NCBI RefSeq assembly: GCF_039724765.1
Contig: NZ_CP155729.1
Location: forward strand, 4,101,501-4,165,500
Direction: 5' to 3'
Origin: Sagittula stellata E-37
GTDB lineage: Bacteria > Pseudomonadota > Alphaproteobacteria > Rhodobacterales > Rhodobacteraceae
Length of the DNA stretch: 64,000 nt
This document shows, one piece after another, positions 26,541 to 35,635 of this stretch. A program made the position numbers and the translations under genes. The stretch's first letter is position 1. Every line of letters begins with the position of its first letter. The notes beneath the pieces are model-generated. The model had not been told where the DNA came from and made no database searches. It saw only the letters and a list, made by a program, of their open reading frames with translations.

Positions 26541-29500
26541 TCACTCCGCCGGAACGGCGAGGCCTTCCTCGATCCCCAGCGGATGCGGGATCTTGTTCAG
26601 CATTTCCTTCGGGCAAACCTGAACGAAGTGCGCCTTCTCCAGGTCCCAGTGCTGCAGGATCTCTGCCGCGCGCTGCGACCGGGTCTCGGCCAGGTGGCGC
26701 TCGATCAGGTCCTTCAGCTGGTCTTCCCAGGCCGACACGGTCACCGGGCAGGTCACCAGGCTTTCCATGTTCATCATGTCCTTCGCCAGCCCCTGCGGAT
26801 CGTAAAGATACGCCATGCCGCCCGTCATGCCGGCGCCGAAGTTGGCGCCGATGGGTCCGAGGATCACGGCGACGCCGCCGGTCATGTACTCGCACCCGTT
26901 CGAGCCGCAGCCCTCCACCACGACCTTCGCGCCGGAGTTGCGCACCGCGAACCGCTCTCCGGCCCGGCCGGCGGCAAAGAGATAGCCGTCCGTCGCGCCG
27001 TACAGCACGGTGTTGCCGATGATCGTGTTCTCGGCCGCGGCCAAGGGCGAGACCAGCGGCGGGCGCACCACGATGGTGCCCCCCGACAGGCCCTTGCCGA
27101 CGTAGTCGTTGGCGTCGCCCGACACTTCCAGCTTCAACCCCGGGGCCGCGAAGGCGCCCAGCGACTGCCCGGCCGAGCCGGTCAGCTTGACGTGCAGGTG
27201 ATCGGGCTGCAGCGCGTTGCGCATCCCGAACTTCGACACGATGTGCGACGAGGTCCGCGTGCCCACGGTCCGGTGCGTGTTCATCACCGCGTAGGACAAC
27301 TGCATCTTCTCGCCGTCCTTCAGGAACCGCGCCGCATCGCGCACGATTTCCGCATCGAGCGTATCCGGCACCGCGTTGCGCGGCTTGTCCCGGTTGTACT
27401 CGATGGTGTCGGAGCCGTCGACGCGGATCAGCAGCGGGTTCAGGTCGAGATCGTCGAGGTGTTCCGCCCCGCGCGACACCTGCGTCAGCAGGTCCGCCCG
27501 GCCGATCACCTCAGACAGCGACCGCGCGCCGATTCCGGCGAGGATCTCCCGCACTTCCGTCGCGTAGAAGGAAATGAGGTTCACCACCTTGTCGGCGTTG
27601 CCGGTGAACTTGTCGCGCAGCGCCGGGTCCTGCGTGCAGACCCCCACCGGGCAGGTGTTCGACTGGCATTGCCGAACCATGATGCAGCCCATGGCGATCA
27701 GCGCGGCGGTGCCGATGCCGAACTCCTCGGCGCCCATCATGGCGGCCATCACGATATCACGGCCCGTCCGCAGGCCACCGTCGGTCCGAAGCGTGACGCG
27801 CGACCGCAGGTTGTTCATCGCCAGCACTTGGTGCGCCTCGGACAGGCCCATCTCCCACGGCAGGCCGGCGTACTTGATCGACGTCGCAGGCGATGCCCCA
27901 GTGCCGCCGTTGTGGCCAGAGATCAGGATGACGTCGGCTTTCGCCTTCGCCACGCCCGCCGCGATGGTGCCGACACCGGACGAGGCCACCAGCTTCACCG
28001 TCACCTTGCAGCGCGGGTTGATCTGCTTGAGGTCGTAGATCAGCTGCGCAAGGTCCTCGATGGAATAGATGTCGTGGTGCGGCGGCGGGGAGATCAGCGT
28101 CACGCCCTTGGTCGAGTGCCGCAGCCGCGCGATCAGGTCGGTGACCTTCATGCCCGGAAGCTGACCGCCCTCGCCGGGCTTGGCACCCTGCGCGACCTTG
28201 ATCTCAAGCTCTTCGCAGTGGTTGAGGTACTCGGCGGTGACACCGAAGCGCCCCGAGGCCACCTGCTTGATCTTCGCCGACGGGTTGTCGCCGTTCGGCT
28301 CCGGCACGAAGTGTGCCGGGTCCTCACCGCCCTCGCCGGAATCCGACTTGGCGCCGATACGGTTCATCGCGACGTTCAGCGTCTTGTGCGCCTCGGGCGA
28401 CAGCGCCCCCAGCGACATGCCCGGCGTCACGAACCGCTTGCGGATCGCGGTGATCGACTCGACCTCCTCCAGCGGGATCGCCTTGCCCAGCGGCTTGATC
28501 GCCAGCAGGTCGCGCAGATGGATCGGCGGGTTGGCCTGCATCGCGTTGGAATACTGCTTCCACAGCTCATAGGACGCCCGGTCGCAGGCCGCCTGCATCA
28601 GGTGCATGACCTGCGCGCCCCACGCATGGGTCTCGCCGGACTTGCGCGCCTTGTAGATGCCGCCGATGGGCAGCACGTCGCGCCCGGCCAGGAAACCCAG
28701 ACGGTGCACTTCCTCGGCCTTCTTCTGGATGCCCTTCACACCGATGCCGGAAATGCGCGACAGCATCCCGGGCAGGTACTCGGCGCACATCGCGCGGCTG
28801 AGGCCCACCGCCTCGAAGTTCAACCCGCCGCGATAGGACGAGATGACCGAGATGCCCATCTTCGACATGATCTTCAGCAGGCCCTGGTCGATGGCCTCGC
28901 GGTAGCGTGCCACCGCCTCGGTCAGGGTCATGTCCAGCAGACCGCGCTTGATGCGGTCCGCAAGGCTGTCCTCGGCCAGGTAGGGGTTCACGATGGTCGC
29001 GCCCGCGCCGATCAGCACGGCAAAGTAATGCGGATCGATACACTCCGCCGACCGCACGTTGATCGAGGTGAATGTCCGCAGGCCCTTGCGCGTCAGGTGG
29101 CTGTGCACCGCGCTGGTGGCCAGGATCATCGGCATCGCGACCTTGTCTTCCGAAGCCCGTTCGTCGGTCAGGATGATATGACCCGCACCGGAGCGCACGG
29201 CATCCTCCGCCTCCGCGCGGATGCGCGACAGGCCGTCCCGCAGGGCATCCGGCCCGGACGCAAAGGTACAGTCGATCGTCACGCAGGGCGCGTTGAAATG
29301 CTTCTGCAGCTCGGCGAACTGGGCATTGCCGACAAACGGCGTGTCCAGCACGAGGATCTCGGTCTGGCTCGACGACTCGTCCAGCACGTTCTTGAGGTTG
29401 CCGAACCGCGTCTTGAGCGACATCACGCGGAATTCGCGCAAGGAGTCGATCGGCGGGTTCGTCACCTGGCTGAAGTTCTGCCGGAAGTAATGCGACAGCG

Positions 29501-31085
29501 GGCGGTACTTCTTCGAGAGCACGGCAGACGGGGTATCGTCACCCATCGACGCGATCATCTCCTTGGCGTCTTCCGCCATCGGCGCCAGCACCTGCTCGAG
29601 TTCCTCAATGGAATACCCGGCCGCGATCTGCCGCCGGCGCAGTTCGGCGCCCTCGAAGATCGGCTTCTCGGTGATGGCGTTCAGCGCATCGTCCAGCTCG
29701 GTGATCTTGCCGACCCACTCGCCGAAGGGCTGGCTGGCCGCCAGACGGTCCTTGATCTCGACGTCGTGGTAAAGCTTGCCGTCCTTCATGTCGACGGCGA
29801 TCATCTGGCCGGGACCAAGCGCCCCCTTCTCGCGCACCGTCGCCTCGTCGACCGGCACCATGCCCGCCTCGGAACCCGCGATCAGCATGCCGTCGCCGGT
29901 CACCACGTAACGCATCGGACGCAGACCGTTCCGGTCCAGCCCGCCGCACACCCAGCGCCCGTCGGTCATCGCCAGCGCCGCGGGGCCGTCCCACGGCTCC
30001 ATCACGGAGTTGCAGTAGGAATACATGTCGCGCCAGGACTCCGGCAGCTCGATGGCCTGCTTCGACCAGGATTCCGGCACCAGCATGGTCTTCGCCATCG
30101 GCGCGTTGCGCCCGGCCCGGACCAGCACTTCGAACACCGAATCCAGCGCCGCCGAATCCGACGACCCGTTGGCGATGATCGGCTTGATGTCCTCGGCAAG
30201 CTCGCCGAACGCCGACGAGGCCATGCGGATCTCGTGGCTCTTCATCCAGTTGACGTTGCCCTTCAGCGTGTTGATCTCGCCGTTGTGCGCCAGCATGCGG
30301 AACGGCTGCGCCAGCCACCACTGCGGGAAGGTGTTGGTCGAATAGCGCTGGTGGTAGATCGCAAAGGCGCTCTCGAACCGCTCGTCCTGAAGGTCCGGGT
30401 AGAACTCGCTGACCTGCTCCGCCAGCATCATGCCCTTGTAGATGATCGACCGGCACGACAGCGACGCGATATAGAGCCCGCCCGCCCCGGCGATGCCCGC
30501 CGCCGCCGCCGCCTTCTCGATCCGCCGCCGGATCACGTAAAGCTCGCGCTCGAACTGCTCCTCGTCCACCCCCTTGGCGTTCGAGATCAGGATCTGCTCG
30601 ATCTCGGGCCGCGTCGCGTTGGCCTTCTCGCCGAGGCAGGCGACCGACACCGGCACGTGCCGCCAGCCGTAGATGTAATAGCCCATGCGCAGGACCTCGG
30701 TCTCCACGATGGTCCGGCAGGCCTCCTGCGCGCCGAAATCGGTGCGCGGCAGAAACACCTGCCCCACCGCCAGCAGCTCGTCCTTGCGCGGCCTGTGGCC
30801 GGTGCGCTCCACCTGATCGTAGAAGAACGGCACCGGGATCTGGACGTGAATGCCCGCGCCGTCGCCGGTCTTGCCGTCGGCATCCACGGCGCCGCGGTGC
30901 CAGATCGCCTTCAGCGCGCCGATACCCGCCTCCACGACCTTGCGCGACGGCTTGCCGTCCAGGCTGACCGCAAGACCCACCCCGCACGAGGAATGCTCCT
31001 CGCTCTCGTGGTACATGCCGTTCTCCGACATCCACGCGCGCTTGGCTTCCTCGGACCGGACCCACTCTGCATCGTACTTGGTCAT
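26541..31085 (-). CDS. gltB: Glutamate synthase (NADPH) large subunit
   Basis: This 1514-residue cytoplasmic enzyme makes two glutamates from glutamine and 2-oxoglutarate (GS-GOGAT nitrogen assimilation). A 33-residue propeptide precedes the N-terminal nucleophile C34 (SSCGVGLAV) of the class II amidotransferase domain. The central domain, the FMN barrel with the 3Fe-4S cysteines in MGCIMVRQCQSNTCPVGVC, and the C-terminal GXGXG beta-helix (GSNGCEYMTGG) are complete. Its partner gltD lies upstream on the same strand but is separated by two small genes. The leader carries a 13-bp direct repeat (31135-31171). Confidence 0.98.
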   Translation of the reverse strand: MTKYDAEWVRSEEAKRAWMSENGMYHESEEHSSCGVGLAVSLDGKPSRKVVEAGIGALKAIWHRGAVDADGKTGDGAGIHVQIPVPFFYDQVERTGHRPRKDELLAVGQVFLPRTDFGAQEACRTIVETEVLRMGYYIYGWRHVPVSVACLGEKANATRPEIEQILISNAKGVDEEQFERELYVIRRRIEKAAAAAGIAGAGGLYIASLSCRSIIYKGMMLAEQVSEFYPDLQDERFESAFAIYHQRYSTNTFPQWWLAQPFRMLAHNGEINTLKGNVNWMKSHEIRMASSAFGELAEDIKPIIANGSSDSAALDSVFEVLVRAGRNAPMAKTMLVPESWSKQAIELPESWRDMYSYCNSVMEPWDGPAALAMTDGRWVCGGLDRNGLRPMRYVVTGDGMLIAGSEAGMVPVDEATVREKGALGPGQMIAVDMKDGKLYHDVEIKDRLAASQPFGEWVGKITELDDALNAITEKPIFEGAELRRRQIAAGYSIEELEQVLAPMAEDAKEMIASMGDDTPSAVLSKKYRPLSHYFRQNFSQVTNPPIDSLREFRVMSLKTRFGNLKNVLDESSSQTEILVLDTPFVGNAQFAELQKHFNAPCVTIDCTFASGPDALRDGLSRIRAEAEDAVRSGAGHIILTDERASEDKVAMPMILATSAVHSHLTRKGLRTFTSINVRSAECIDPHYFAVLIGAGATIVNPYLAEDSLADRIKRGLLDMTLTEAVARYREAIDQGLLKIMSKMGISVISSYRGGLNFEAVGLSRAMCAEYLPGMLSRISGIGVKGIQKKAEEVHRLGFLAGRDVLPIGGIYKARKSGETHAWGAQVMHLMQAACDRASYELWKQYSNAMQANPPIHLRDLLAIKPLGKAIPLEEVESITAIRKRFVTPGMSLGALSPEAHKTLNVAMNRIGAKSDSGEGGEDPAHFVPEPNGDNPSAKIKQVASGRFGVTAEYLNHCEELEIKVAQGAKPGEGGQLPGMKVTDLIARLRHSTKGVTLISPPPHHDIYSIEDLAQLIYDLKQINPRCKVTVKLVASSGVGTIAAGVAKAKADVILISGHNGGTGASPATSIKYAGLPWEMGLSEAHQVLAMNNLRSRVTLRTDGGLRTGRDIVMAAMMGAEEFGIGTAALIAMGCIMVRQCQSNTCPVGVCTQDPALRDKFTGNADKVVNLISFYATEVREILAGIGARSLSEVIGRADLLTQVSRGAEHLDDLDLNPLLIRVDGSDTIEYNRDKPRNAVPDTLDAEIVRDAARFLKDGEKMQLSYAVMNTHRTVGTRTSSHIVSKFGMRNALQPDHLHVKLTGSAGQSLGAFAAPGLKLEVSGDANDYVGKGLSGGTIVVRPPLVSPLAAAENTIIGNTVLYGATDGYLFAAGRAGERFAVRNSGAKVVVEGCGSNGCEYMTGGVAVILGPIGANFGAGMTGGMAYLYDPQGLAKDMMNMESLVTCPVTVSAWEDQLKDLIERHLAETRSQRAAEILQHWDLEKAHFVQVCPKEMLNKIPHPLGIEEGLAVPAE

Positions 31086-31134
31086 GGCTCACGCCCTCCA
31101 TTCGTGGCGCCGAAGCGCCGTCTCAGTCCCACCG

Positions 31135-31171
31135 GGCCAACCGGCCCGCTCATTTACTGGCCAACCGGCCC
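31135..31171 (-). repeat. Direct repeat in the gltB leader
   Basis: GGCCAACCGGCCC (plus-strand reading) occurs twice with a 24-bp period, 50-86 bp upstream of the gltB ATG. Related CAACCGGCC motifs occur at 32575 and 50141. It could be an operator pair. Confidence 0.5.
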
Positions 31172-31225
31172 CGTTCTCTCGTGGACCTCATGGCCCCATC
31201 CCCGGAAAGCGCCGAAGCCCCGGGC

Positions 31226-31247
31226 TTCTCTGCTTTCCAAATACTCA
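31226..31247 (-). repeat. TTTCCAAATACTCA repeat, copy 1
   Basis: The plus strand reads TTCTCTGCTTTCCAAATACT, ending CA, identical over 22 bp to a copy at 36844-36865. Both lie between the 3' end of one minus-strand gene and the 5' end of the next. Confidence 0.6.
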
Positions 31248-31276
31248 CGATCCGGACGCCGCCACGGGCGCGGACC

Positions 31277-31738
31277 TCAATCCTCCGGGCCGCCGCCCTC
31301 CAGCACGCCGAACTGCTCGACGCACTCTTGCCGCGTCATCAGACGCCGGCCCTCGCCCGCGTAGGCGAAACTGTCCGGCTTGTGGTCGATGTAGATCTCG
31401 TTCGTCATCACGAAGCCGTCCGCGTCGTCGAACACGCCGATGGGCAGCTCGGTGTTGCCGAACCACTGACCCTCCTGCGTGACCCGGAAATAAAGCCCCG
31501 ATCCGCAGCGCCCGCAGAACCCGCGCTCCGCCCACTCCGACGAGGCGATGACCGACACCGGCCCTTCCCAGATCACGTTCTCCGTCCGCACCGTGACCCC
31601 GATCAGCGCGGAACCCGTCCAGCGGCGGCACATCTCGCAGTGGCAGGCGCCGACGTTCACCGGCACCTCTGTGGCGGTGAAGCGCACCGCGCCGCACATA
31701 CAGCCGCCGGTCTGCGGCCCGGACCTGAGCGCGCTCAA
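31277..31738 (-). CDS. GFA-family (formaldehyde-activating-enzyme-like) zinc protein
   Basis: This 153-residue Mss4-fold protein of the GFA family has cysteine ligands in GGCMCGAVRFTA, GACHCEMCRRW and FCGRCGSGLYF, the two zinc sites of the family. The prototype accelerates S-hydroxymethyl-glutathione formation, but most members are uncharacterised. The start is a TTG that overlaps the stop of the upstream secreted-protein gene (TTGA), with GGGGTGG as ribosome site; hence the two are co-translated. It sits between gltD and gltB without an obvious metabolic link. Confidence 0.88.
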   Translation of the reverse strand: MSALRSGPQTGGCMCGAVRFTATEVPVNVGACHCEMCRRWTGSALIGVTVRTENVIWEGPVSVIASSEWAERGFCGRCGSGLYFRVTQEGQWFGNTELPIGVFDDADGFVMTNEIYIDHKPDSFAYAGEGRRLMTRQECVEQFGVLEGGGPED

Positions 31739-32478
31739 CGCGCCACCCCCGAAACACCGGCGGACGGCACGATCTCAAGCGCACTCATCATCACCCCGCA
31801 ATCGTAGACAGGTTCCAGCGCCCCAAAGCCCGGCTCGCCCGGGTAGATGAACTCTTTCGGCGTCCGGTCGAAGGACGTCTCCACCCCGTCGAACACCGCC
31901 TTGCCGCGCCCGGCAAAGAACCGGCGATGCACGGGCGAGACATACTCCGACCCGGTGTAGGTGCCCATCACACCGCCATCGGGCGCAAGGAAATTCACCA
32001 CGAACTCCGTGCGGTACAGCGGCTCTCCGTCGATGACCACGTTGCGGTCGACGATCCGGTCCTCGCCGGTGATGCGCTGCAGGCGGCCATCCGGGGTGCG
32101 CTGCTCGAAATCCATTGTGTCCGCGCCGGTCTCCAGAAGCGTGTCCATCGACGCGTGGTCCCGCGCCGGCAGCAGCGTCTCCGTCAGTCCGCCGTTCGGC
32201 AGTTCGCGGCTGTTGATCCATTGCGCCTGCGCGTCGATCCGGCTCTGGTAGACCGGGCCTTCGTCGGTAAAGACCTCGCGGAAGCGGTCGGTGCCCGCGT
32301 CGGTGCAGGTATAGTGGTGCTCCACCCGGCAATCGCGGTGCTGGACGGTCAGGTAGGCCGTGCAGCCCTCGGGCGGGGCAAAGACCGCATCCTGCGCCGC
32401 CAGCGCCATCGGCAGGCAGCACGACAGGAGAGCCGAAAGCCCCGCCGTCCCGATGTGCTGCTGCACCGATTTACGCAT
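31735..32478 (-). CDS. Secreted protein of unknown function
   Basis: This 247-residue exported protein has a signal peptide (residues 1 to about 30, SALLSCCLPMALAAQ) and several cysteines in the mature region (EGCTAYL, RDCRVEHHYTC, YDCGVMM) suggesting disulfides. I do not recognise the family; it has a beta-rich character and may be a periplasmic DUF. The ATG at 32478 is preferred over an in-frame TTG 6 nt upstream. It is coupled to the GFA gene by a 4-nt overlap. The paired AACCGGCCGGTT palindromes lie about 100 bp upstream. Confidence 0.7.
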   Translation of the reverse strand: MRKSVQQHIGTAGLSALLSCCLPMALAAQDAVFAPPEGCTAYLTVQHRDCRVEHHYTCTDAGTDRFREVFTDEGPVYQSRIDAQAQWINSRELPNGGLTETLLPARDHASMDTLLETGADTMDFEQRTPDGRLQRITGEDRIVDRNVVIDGEPLYRTEFVVNFLAPDGGVMGTYTGSEYVSPVHRRFFAGRGKAVFDGVETSFDRTPKEFIYPGEPGFGALEPVYDCGVMMSALEIVPSAGVSGVAR

Positions 32479-32575
32479 TCTCAACCCTCTTGGCGGTTCG
32501 GGTCAGCACTGCGGACCCTTAACTTGTGTGAACGTCGCGCGCCGCCCCGCGTGGGCGCCGCTTCAGGAGTTTAAC

Positions 32576-32607
32576 AACCGGCCGGTTCAGGGGGTCGAAA
32601 CGGCCGG
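32576..32607. repeat. Paired AACCGGCCGGTT palindromes, copy A
   Basis: The perfect 12-bp palindrome AACCGGCCGGTT is followed, after exactly 10 nt, by AAACGGCCGG. The same two blocks with the same 10-nt spacing but a different spacer sequence occur at 50142-50175. It lies between the gltD stop and the secreted-protein gene. Confidence 0.6.
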
Positions 32608-32656
32608 AAAGCGCATCCTTTGCGGGAATGTACCGGCAATCCCCACAGCCTGGAGG

Positions 32657-34096
32657 TTACTCCGCCGCCACGGCCGTCTTCGCGTCAAGATCCTTTAACA
32701 GCGCCTCGACACAGTCGCGCCCGTCGCGGATCGCCCAGACCACCAGAGACGCACCGCGCACGATATCGCCGATGGCATAGACGTCCGGCAGCGCCGTGCG
32801 GCCGGTGGTGAACTCTGCCTTGACGGTGCCCCAGCGGGTGACGTCCAGACCCGGCACACCCCAGAGCGTCGGCAGCTCCTCGGGCTCGAAACCAAGCGCC
32901 TTGATCACCAGGTCCGCCGGCTCGTCGTAGTCCGATCCGTCGATCAGCTCCGGACGCTGGCGCCCCGAGGCATCCGGAGCGCCAAGGCGCATCTTTTGCA
33001 CGGTCACGGCGCTGACGACATCGCCGCCCTTGAAGCCCGCCGGTGCGGTCAGCCATTCGAAGACGACGCCCTCTTCCTCGGCGTTCTGCACCTCGCGCTG
33101 CGAGCCGGGCATGTTGGCACGGTCGCGGCGATAGAGGCACTTCACGCTCTCCGCGCCCTGACGGATCGCGGTGCGGACGCAGTCCATCGCGGTGTCGCCG
33201 CCGCCGATCACCACGACCTTCTTGCCCTTGGCGTTCAGCGTGCCGTCCTCGAACTCCGCCACCTTGTCGCCGAAGTTGGCCGACTTGTTGGACGCGGTGA
33301 GGTACTCGATCGCCTTGACGATGCCCTTGGCGCCCGCGCCCGGCCCGCCGAGGTCGCGCGACTTGTAGACGCCGGTGGCGATGATGACCGCATCATGTTG
33401 TTCGCGGATATCGTCGAAGGACATGTCCTCGCCGATGTTGCAGTTCATCACGAAGCGCACGCCGCCGTCTTCCAGCTGCTTGACCCGGCGCATGACCACG
33501 TCCTTCTCCAGCTTGAAGCCGGGGATGCCGTAGGTCAGCAGCCCGCCCGCGCGGTCGTAGCGGTCGTAGACCGTGACCTGCACACCGGCGCGGCGCAGCA
33601 TGTCGGCCGCGGCCAGGCCGCCGGGGCCCGCACCGATGATGCCCACGGATTCCGTACGCTCGCGCGCGGGGGCGGCGGGCTTCACCCAGCCGTTTTCCCA
33701 GGCGGTGTCGAGGATGTACTTCTCGACCGTGCCGATGGTGACGGTGCCGTGGCCCGACTGTTCGATCACGCAGTTGCCTTCGCACAGACGGTCCTGCGGG
33801 CAGATGCGGCCGCAGATCTCCGGAAAAGTGTTGGTCGACTGCGCCAGTTCATAGGCTTCTTCCATCCGCCCGGTCGCGGTCAGCCGCAGCCAGTCGGGGA
33901 TGTTGTTGTGCAGGGGGCAATGGCTTTGGCAATAAGGCACGCCGCACTGCGAACACCGCGCCGCCTGCTCCTTTGCACGGGCATCGGCGAACTCGGCATA
34001 GATCTCCTGGAAATCCTTGTTGCGGACGTTCGCGTCACGCTTGTCCGGCATCTGGCGCTCGGTGGTGACGAATTTCAGCATCGGCTGCTTGGCCAT
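32657..34096 (-). CDS. gltD: Glutamate synthase (NADPH) small subunit
   Basis: This 479-residue flavoprotein feeds NADPH electrons to GltB. N-terminal cysteines of the two 4Fe-4S clusters (CSQCGVPYCQSHCPLHN and CGRICPQDRLCEGNC), an FAD Rossmann motif (IGAGPGGLAAADML, ~residue 150) and an NADPH motif (VIGGGDTAMDC, ~residue 290) are all present. It starts MAKQPMLKFV with an ATG. The promoter lies in the unusually A/T-rich gap shared with uppP. It is first in the gltD - secreted protein - GFA - gltB gene order, all on the minus strand. Confidence 0.97.
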   Translation of the reverse strand: MAKQPMLKFVTTERQMPDKRDANVRNKDFQEIYAEFADARAKEQAARCSQCGVPYCQSHCPLHNNIPDWLRLTATGRMEEAYELAQSTNTFPEICGRICPQDRLCEGNCVIEQSGHGTVTIGTVEKYILDTAWENGWVKPAAPARERTESVGIIGAGPGGLAAADMLRRAGVQVTVYDRYDRAGGLLTYGIPGFKLEKDVVMRRVKQLEDGGVRFVMNCNIGEDMSFDDIREQHDAVIIATGVYKSRDLGGPGAGAKGIVKAIEYLTASNKSANFGDKVAEFEDGTLNAKGKKVVVIGGGDTAMDCVRTAIRQGAESVKCLYRRDRANMPGSQREVQNAEEEGVVFEWLTAPAGFKGGDVVSAVTVQKMRLGAPDASGRQRPELIDGSDYDEPADLVIKALGFEPEELPTLWGVPGLDVTRWGTVKAEFTTGRTALPDVYAIGDIVRGASLVVWAIRDGRDCVEALLKDLDAKTAVAAE

Positions 34097-34326
34097 GTGT
34101 CGTGAAACCTCTTGCAGGGGTCAACCTCGTATCGCCGCCTCTCTACCGAAGCTTCACACCAAATAAAAGTCAAAAGTACTGACCTAAATGTCGGTTTTTA
34201 TGGTCCCGCACACCAATATTCGACCGAGGACTTCAGAATTTAGGTAACAATCCGGACCTACTTTCCGGCTTTTCTCTCTGAAACAGGGGGTTATACCGAA
34301 GCTATTCTTTTCTTCGGAGCCGCCCA
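34097..34326. promoter_or_regulatory. A/T-rich divergent promoter region of gltD and uppP
   Basis: This 230-bp gap is visibly richer in A+T than its surroundings. An 8-bp inverted repeat ACCTAAAT (34182-34189) / ATTTAGGT (34238-34245) lies in its middle. Just before uppP, CCGAAG (34296-34301) pairs with CTTCGG (34312-34317), and the uppP ribosome site GGAG overlaps that hairpin's 3' arm. Exact promoters cannot be assigned by eye. Confidence 0.5.
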
Positions 34327-35130
34327 ATGCCGCTGACCCAACTTCTGATTCTCGCGTTGATCCAAGGTATTACCGAGTTTCTCCCGGTTTCCTCCTCGGG
34401 TCACCTGATTCTTCTGCCAATCCTGACCGGAATGCAGGATCAGGGCCTCGCCATCGACGTTGCGGTTCACGTGGGCACTCTGGGGGCCGTCCTGCTGTAT
34501 TTCCGTGCAGATGTGAAAGACGCCGTCACCGGCCTGCCCCGGCTTCTGACGGGACATATGGACACACCCGGCGCGCGGCTCGCCTTCCTTCTGATCGTTG
34601 CGACCATTCCGGTGATCATCGCGGGCTTCGCCCTGAAAGTGCTTGGCATCGACGAGATGCTGCGCTCCACCGCCGTGATCGGCTGGGCGATGCTGGTCTT
34701 CGGGCTGGTGCTCTGGTGGGCCGACCGTACCGGCCCGGAAGAGAAGACCGACGCCGACTGGTCGCTGAAGGATGCGATCGTCATGGGGCTGTGGCAGGCC
34801 GTGGCCCTGATCCCCGGCACCTCGCGCTCCGGCATCACGATCACCGCCGCACGGATGCTGGGCTACACACGCACCGACGGCGCCAAGCTTGCCATGCTGA
34901 TGTCGATCCCCACGATCCTCGCCTCCGGCGCGCTGCTGAGCCTCGACGTGCTCACCGGCGAGGACGCGGTGTCGGTGAAGGACGCCCTGATCGGCGCCGC
35001 CTTCGCCTTCGTCGCGGCGCTGCTCGCCCTGACCCTGATGATGCGCCTGCTGCGCAGCGTCAGCTTCACGCCCTACGTCATCTATCGGGTGATCCTCGGC
35101 GTCATCCTGCTGTGGATCGCCTACAGCTGA
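34327..35130 (+). CDS. uppP: Undecaprenyl-diphosphatase (BacA/UppP)
   Basis: This 267-residue integral membrane enzyme dephosphorylates undecaprenyl diphosphate to recycle the cell-wall lipid carrier, and confers bacitracin tolerance. The catalytic motifs IQGITEFLPVSSSGHL (residues 13-28) and GTSRSGITITAARMLGY (~residue 160) are intact, with about eight transmembrane helices. A small hairpin in the leader overlaps its ribosome site. Divergent from gltD, convergent with rlmH. Confidence 0.96.
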   Translation: MPLTQLLILALIQGITEFLPVSSSGHLILLPILTGMQDQGLAIDVAVHVGTLGAVLLYFRADVKDAVTGLPRLLTGHMDTPGARLAFLLIVATIPVIIAGFALKVLGIDEMLRSTAVIGWAMLVFGLVLWWADRTGPEEKTDADWSLKDAIVMGLWQAVALIPGTSRSGITITAARMLGYTRTDGAKLAMLMSIPTILASGALLSLDVLTGEDAVSVKDALIGAAFAFVAALLALTLMMRLLRSVSFTPYVIYRVILGVILLWIAYS

Positions 35131-35145
35131 AGTACGCGCCTGCCG

Positions 35146-35616
35146 TCAGGCCCGGTGATACGGCGCGCCAGCGAGGATCGAAGCCGCCCGGTAAAGCTGC
35201 TCCGTCAGCATCACCCGGACCAGCATGTGGGGCCAGACCATCGCGCCGAAGCTGAGCGTGAAATCCGCTTCGGCGCGCAGACCCGGGTCGATCCCGTCCG
35301 CACCGCCGATCACGAAGGCCAGGTCGGAACAGCCGCCGTCGCGCAGATCCGCCAGTTTCGTCGCGAACTCCGGAGAGGTCATCACTGCACCACGTTCGTC
35401 GAGGGCACAGACCTTGGCAGCGGACGGCAGCGCCTTGCGCAGCAACACGGCCTCAGCCGCCATGCCGCCGCCCTTGCGGTCGTCCACCTCGACGACGCGC
35501 ACAGGGCCAAGGCCAAGCGACCGGCCGCTGCGGTCGAACCGCTTCACATAATCGTCGATCAGGGCGCGTTCCGGACCGGCCTTCAGCCGGCCCACCACGC
35601 ACAGGTGCACTTTCAC
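35146..35616 (-). CDS. rlmH: 23S rRNA pseudouridine-1915 N3-methyltransferase
   Basis: This 156-residue SPOUT methyltransferase acts on 70S ribosomes. The C-terminal knot shows AFVIGGADGIDPGLR and the conserved LTEQLYRAASI end. It starts with GTG (VKVHLCVVGRLKAGPE), matching homologues. It lies 19 bp after rsfS, the usual pairing in alphaproteobacteria. Confidence 0.95.
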   Translation of the reverse strand: MKVHLCVVGRLKAGPERALIDDYVKRFDRSGRSLGLGPVRVVEVDDRKGGGMAAEAVLLRKALPSAAKVCALDERGAVMTSPEFATKLADLRDGGCSDLAFVIGGADGIDPGLRAEADFTLSFGAMVWPHMLVRVMLTEQLYRAASILAGAPYHRA

Positions 35617-35635
35617 GTCGCGTCCGGACCTTCCA

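Noticed and set aside
26067..31364. Very long open frame on the plus strand opposite gltB (more than 1700 codons)
   Set aside because: It is antisense to a complete gltB with every catalytic motif; its composition (Arg, His, Gly, Val rich) is typical of an empty frame opposite GC-rich coding DNA.
32518..32575. CtrA-like TTAA sites near TTAACTTGTGTG and at 50103
   Set aside because: No TTAA-N7-TTAA spacing could be found.
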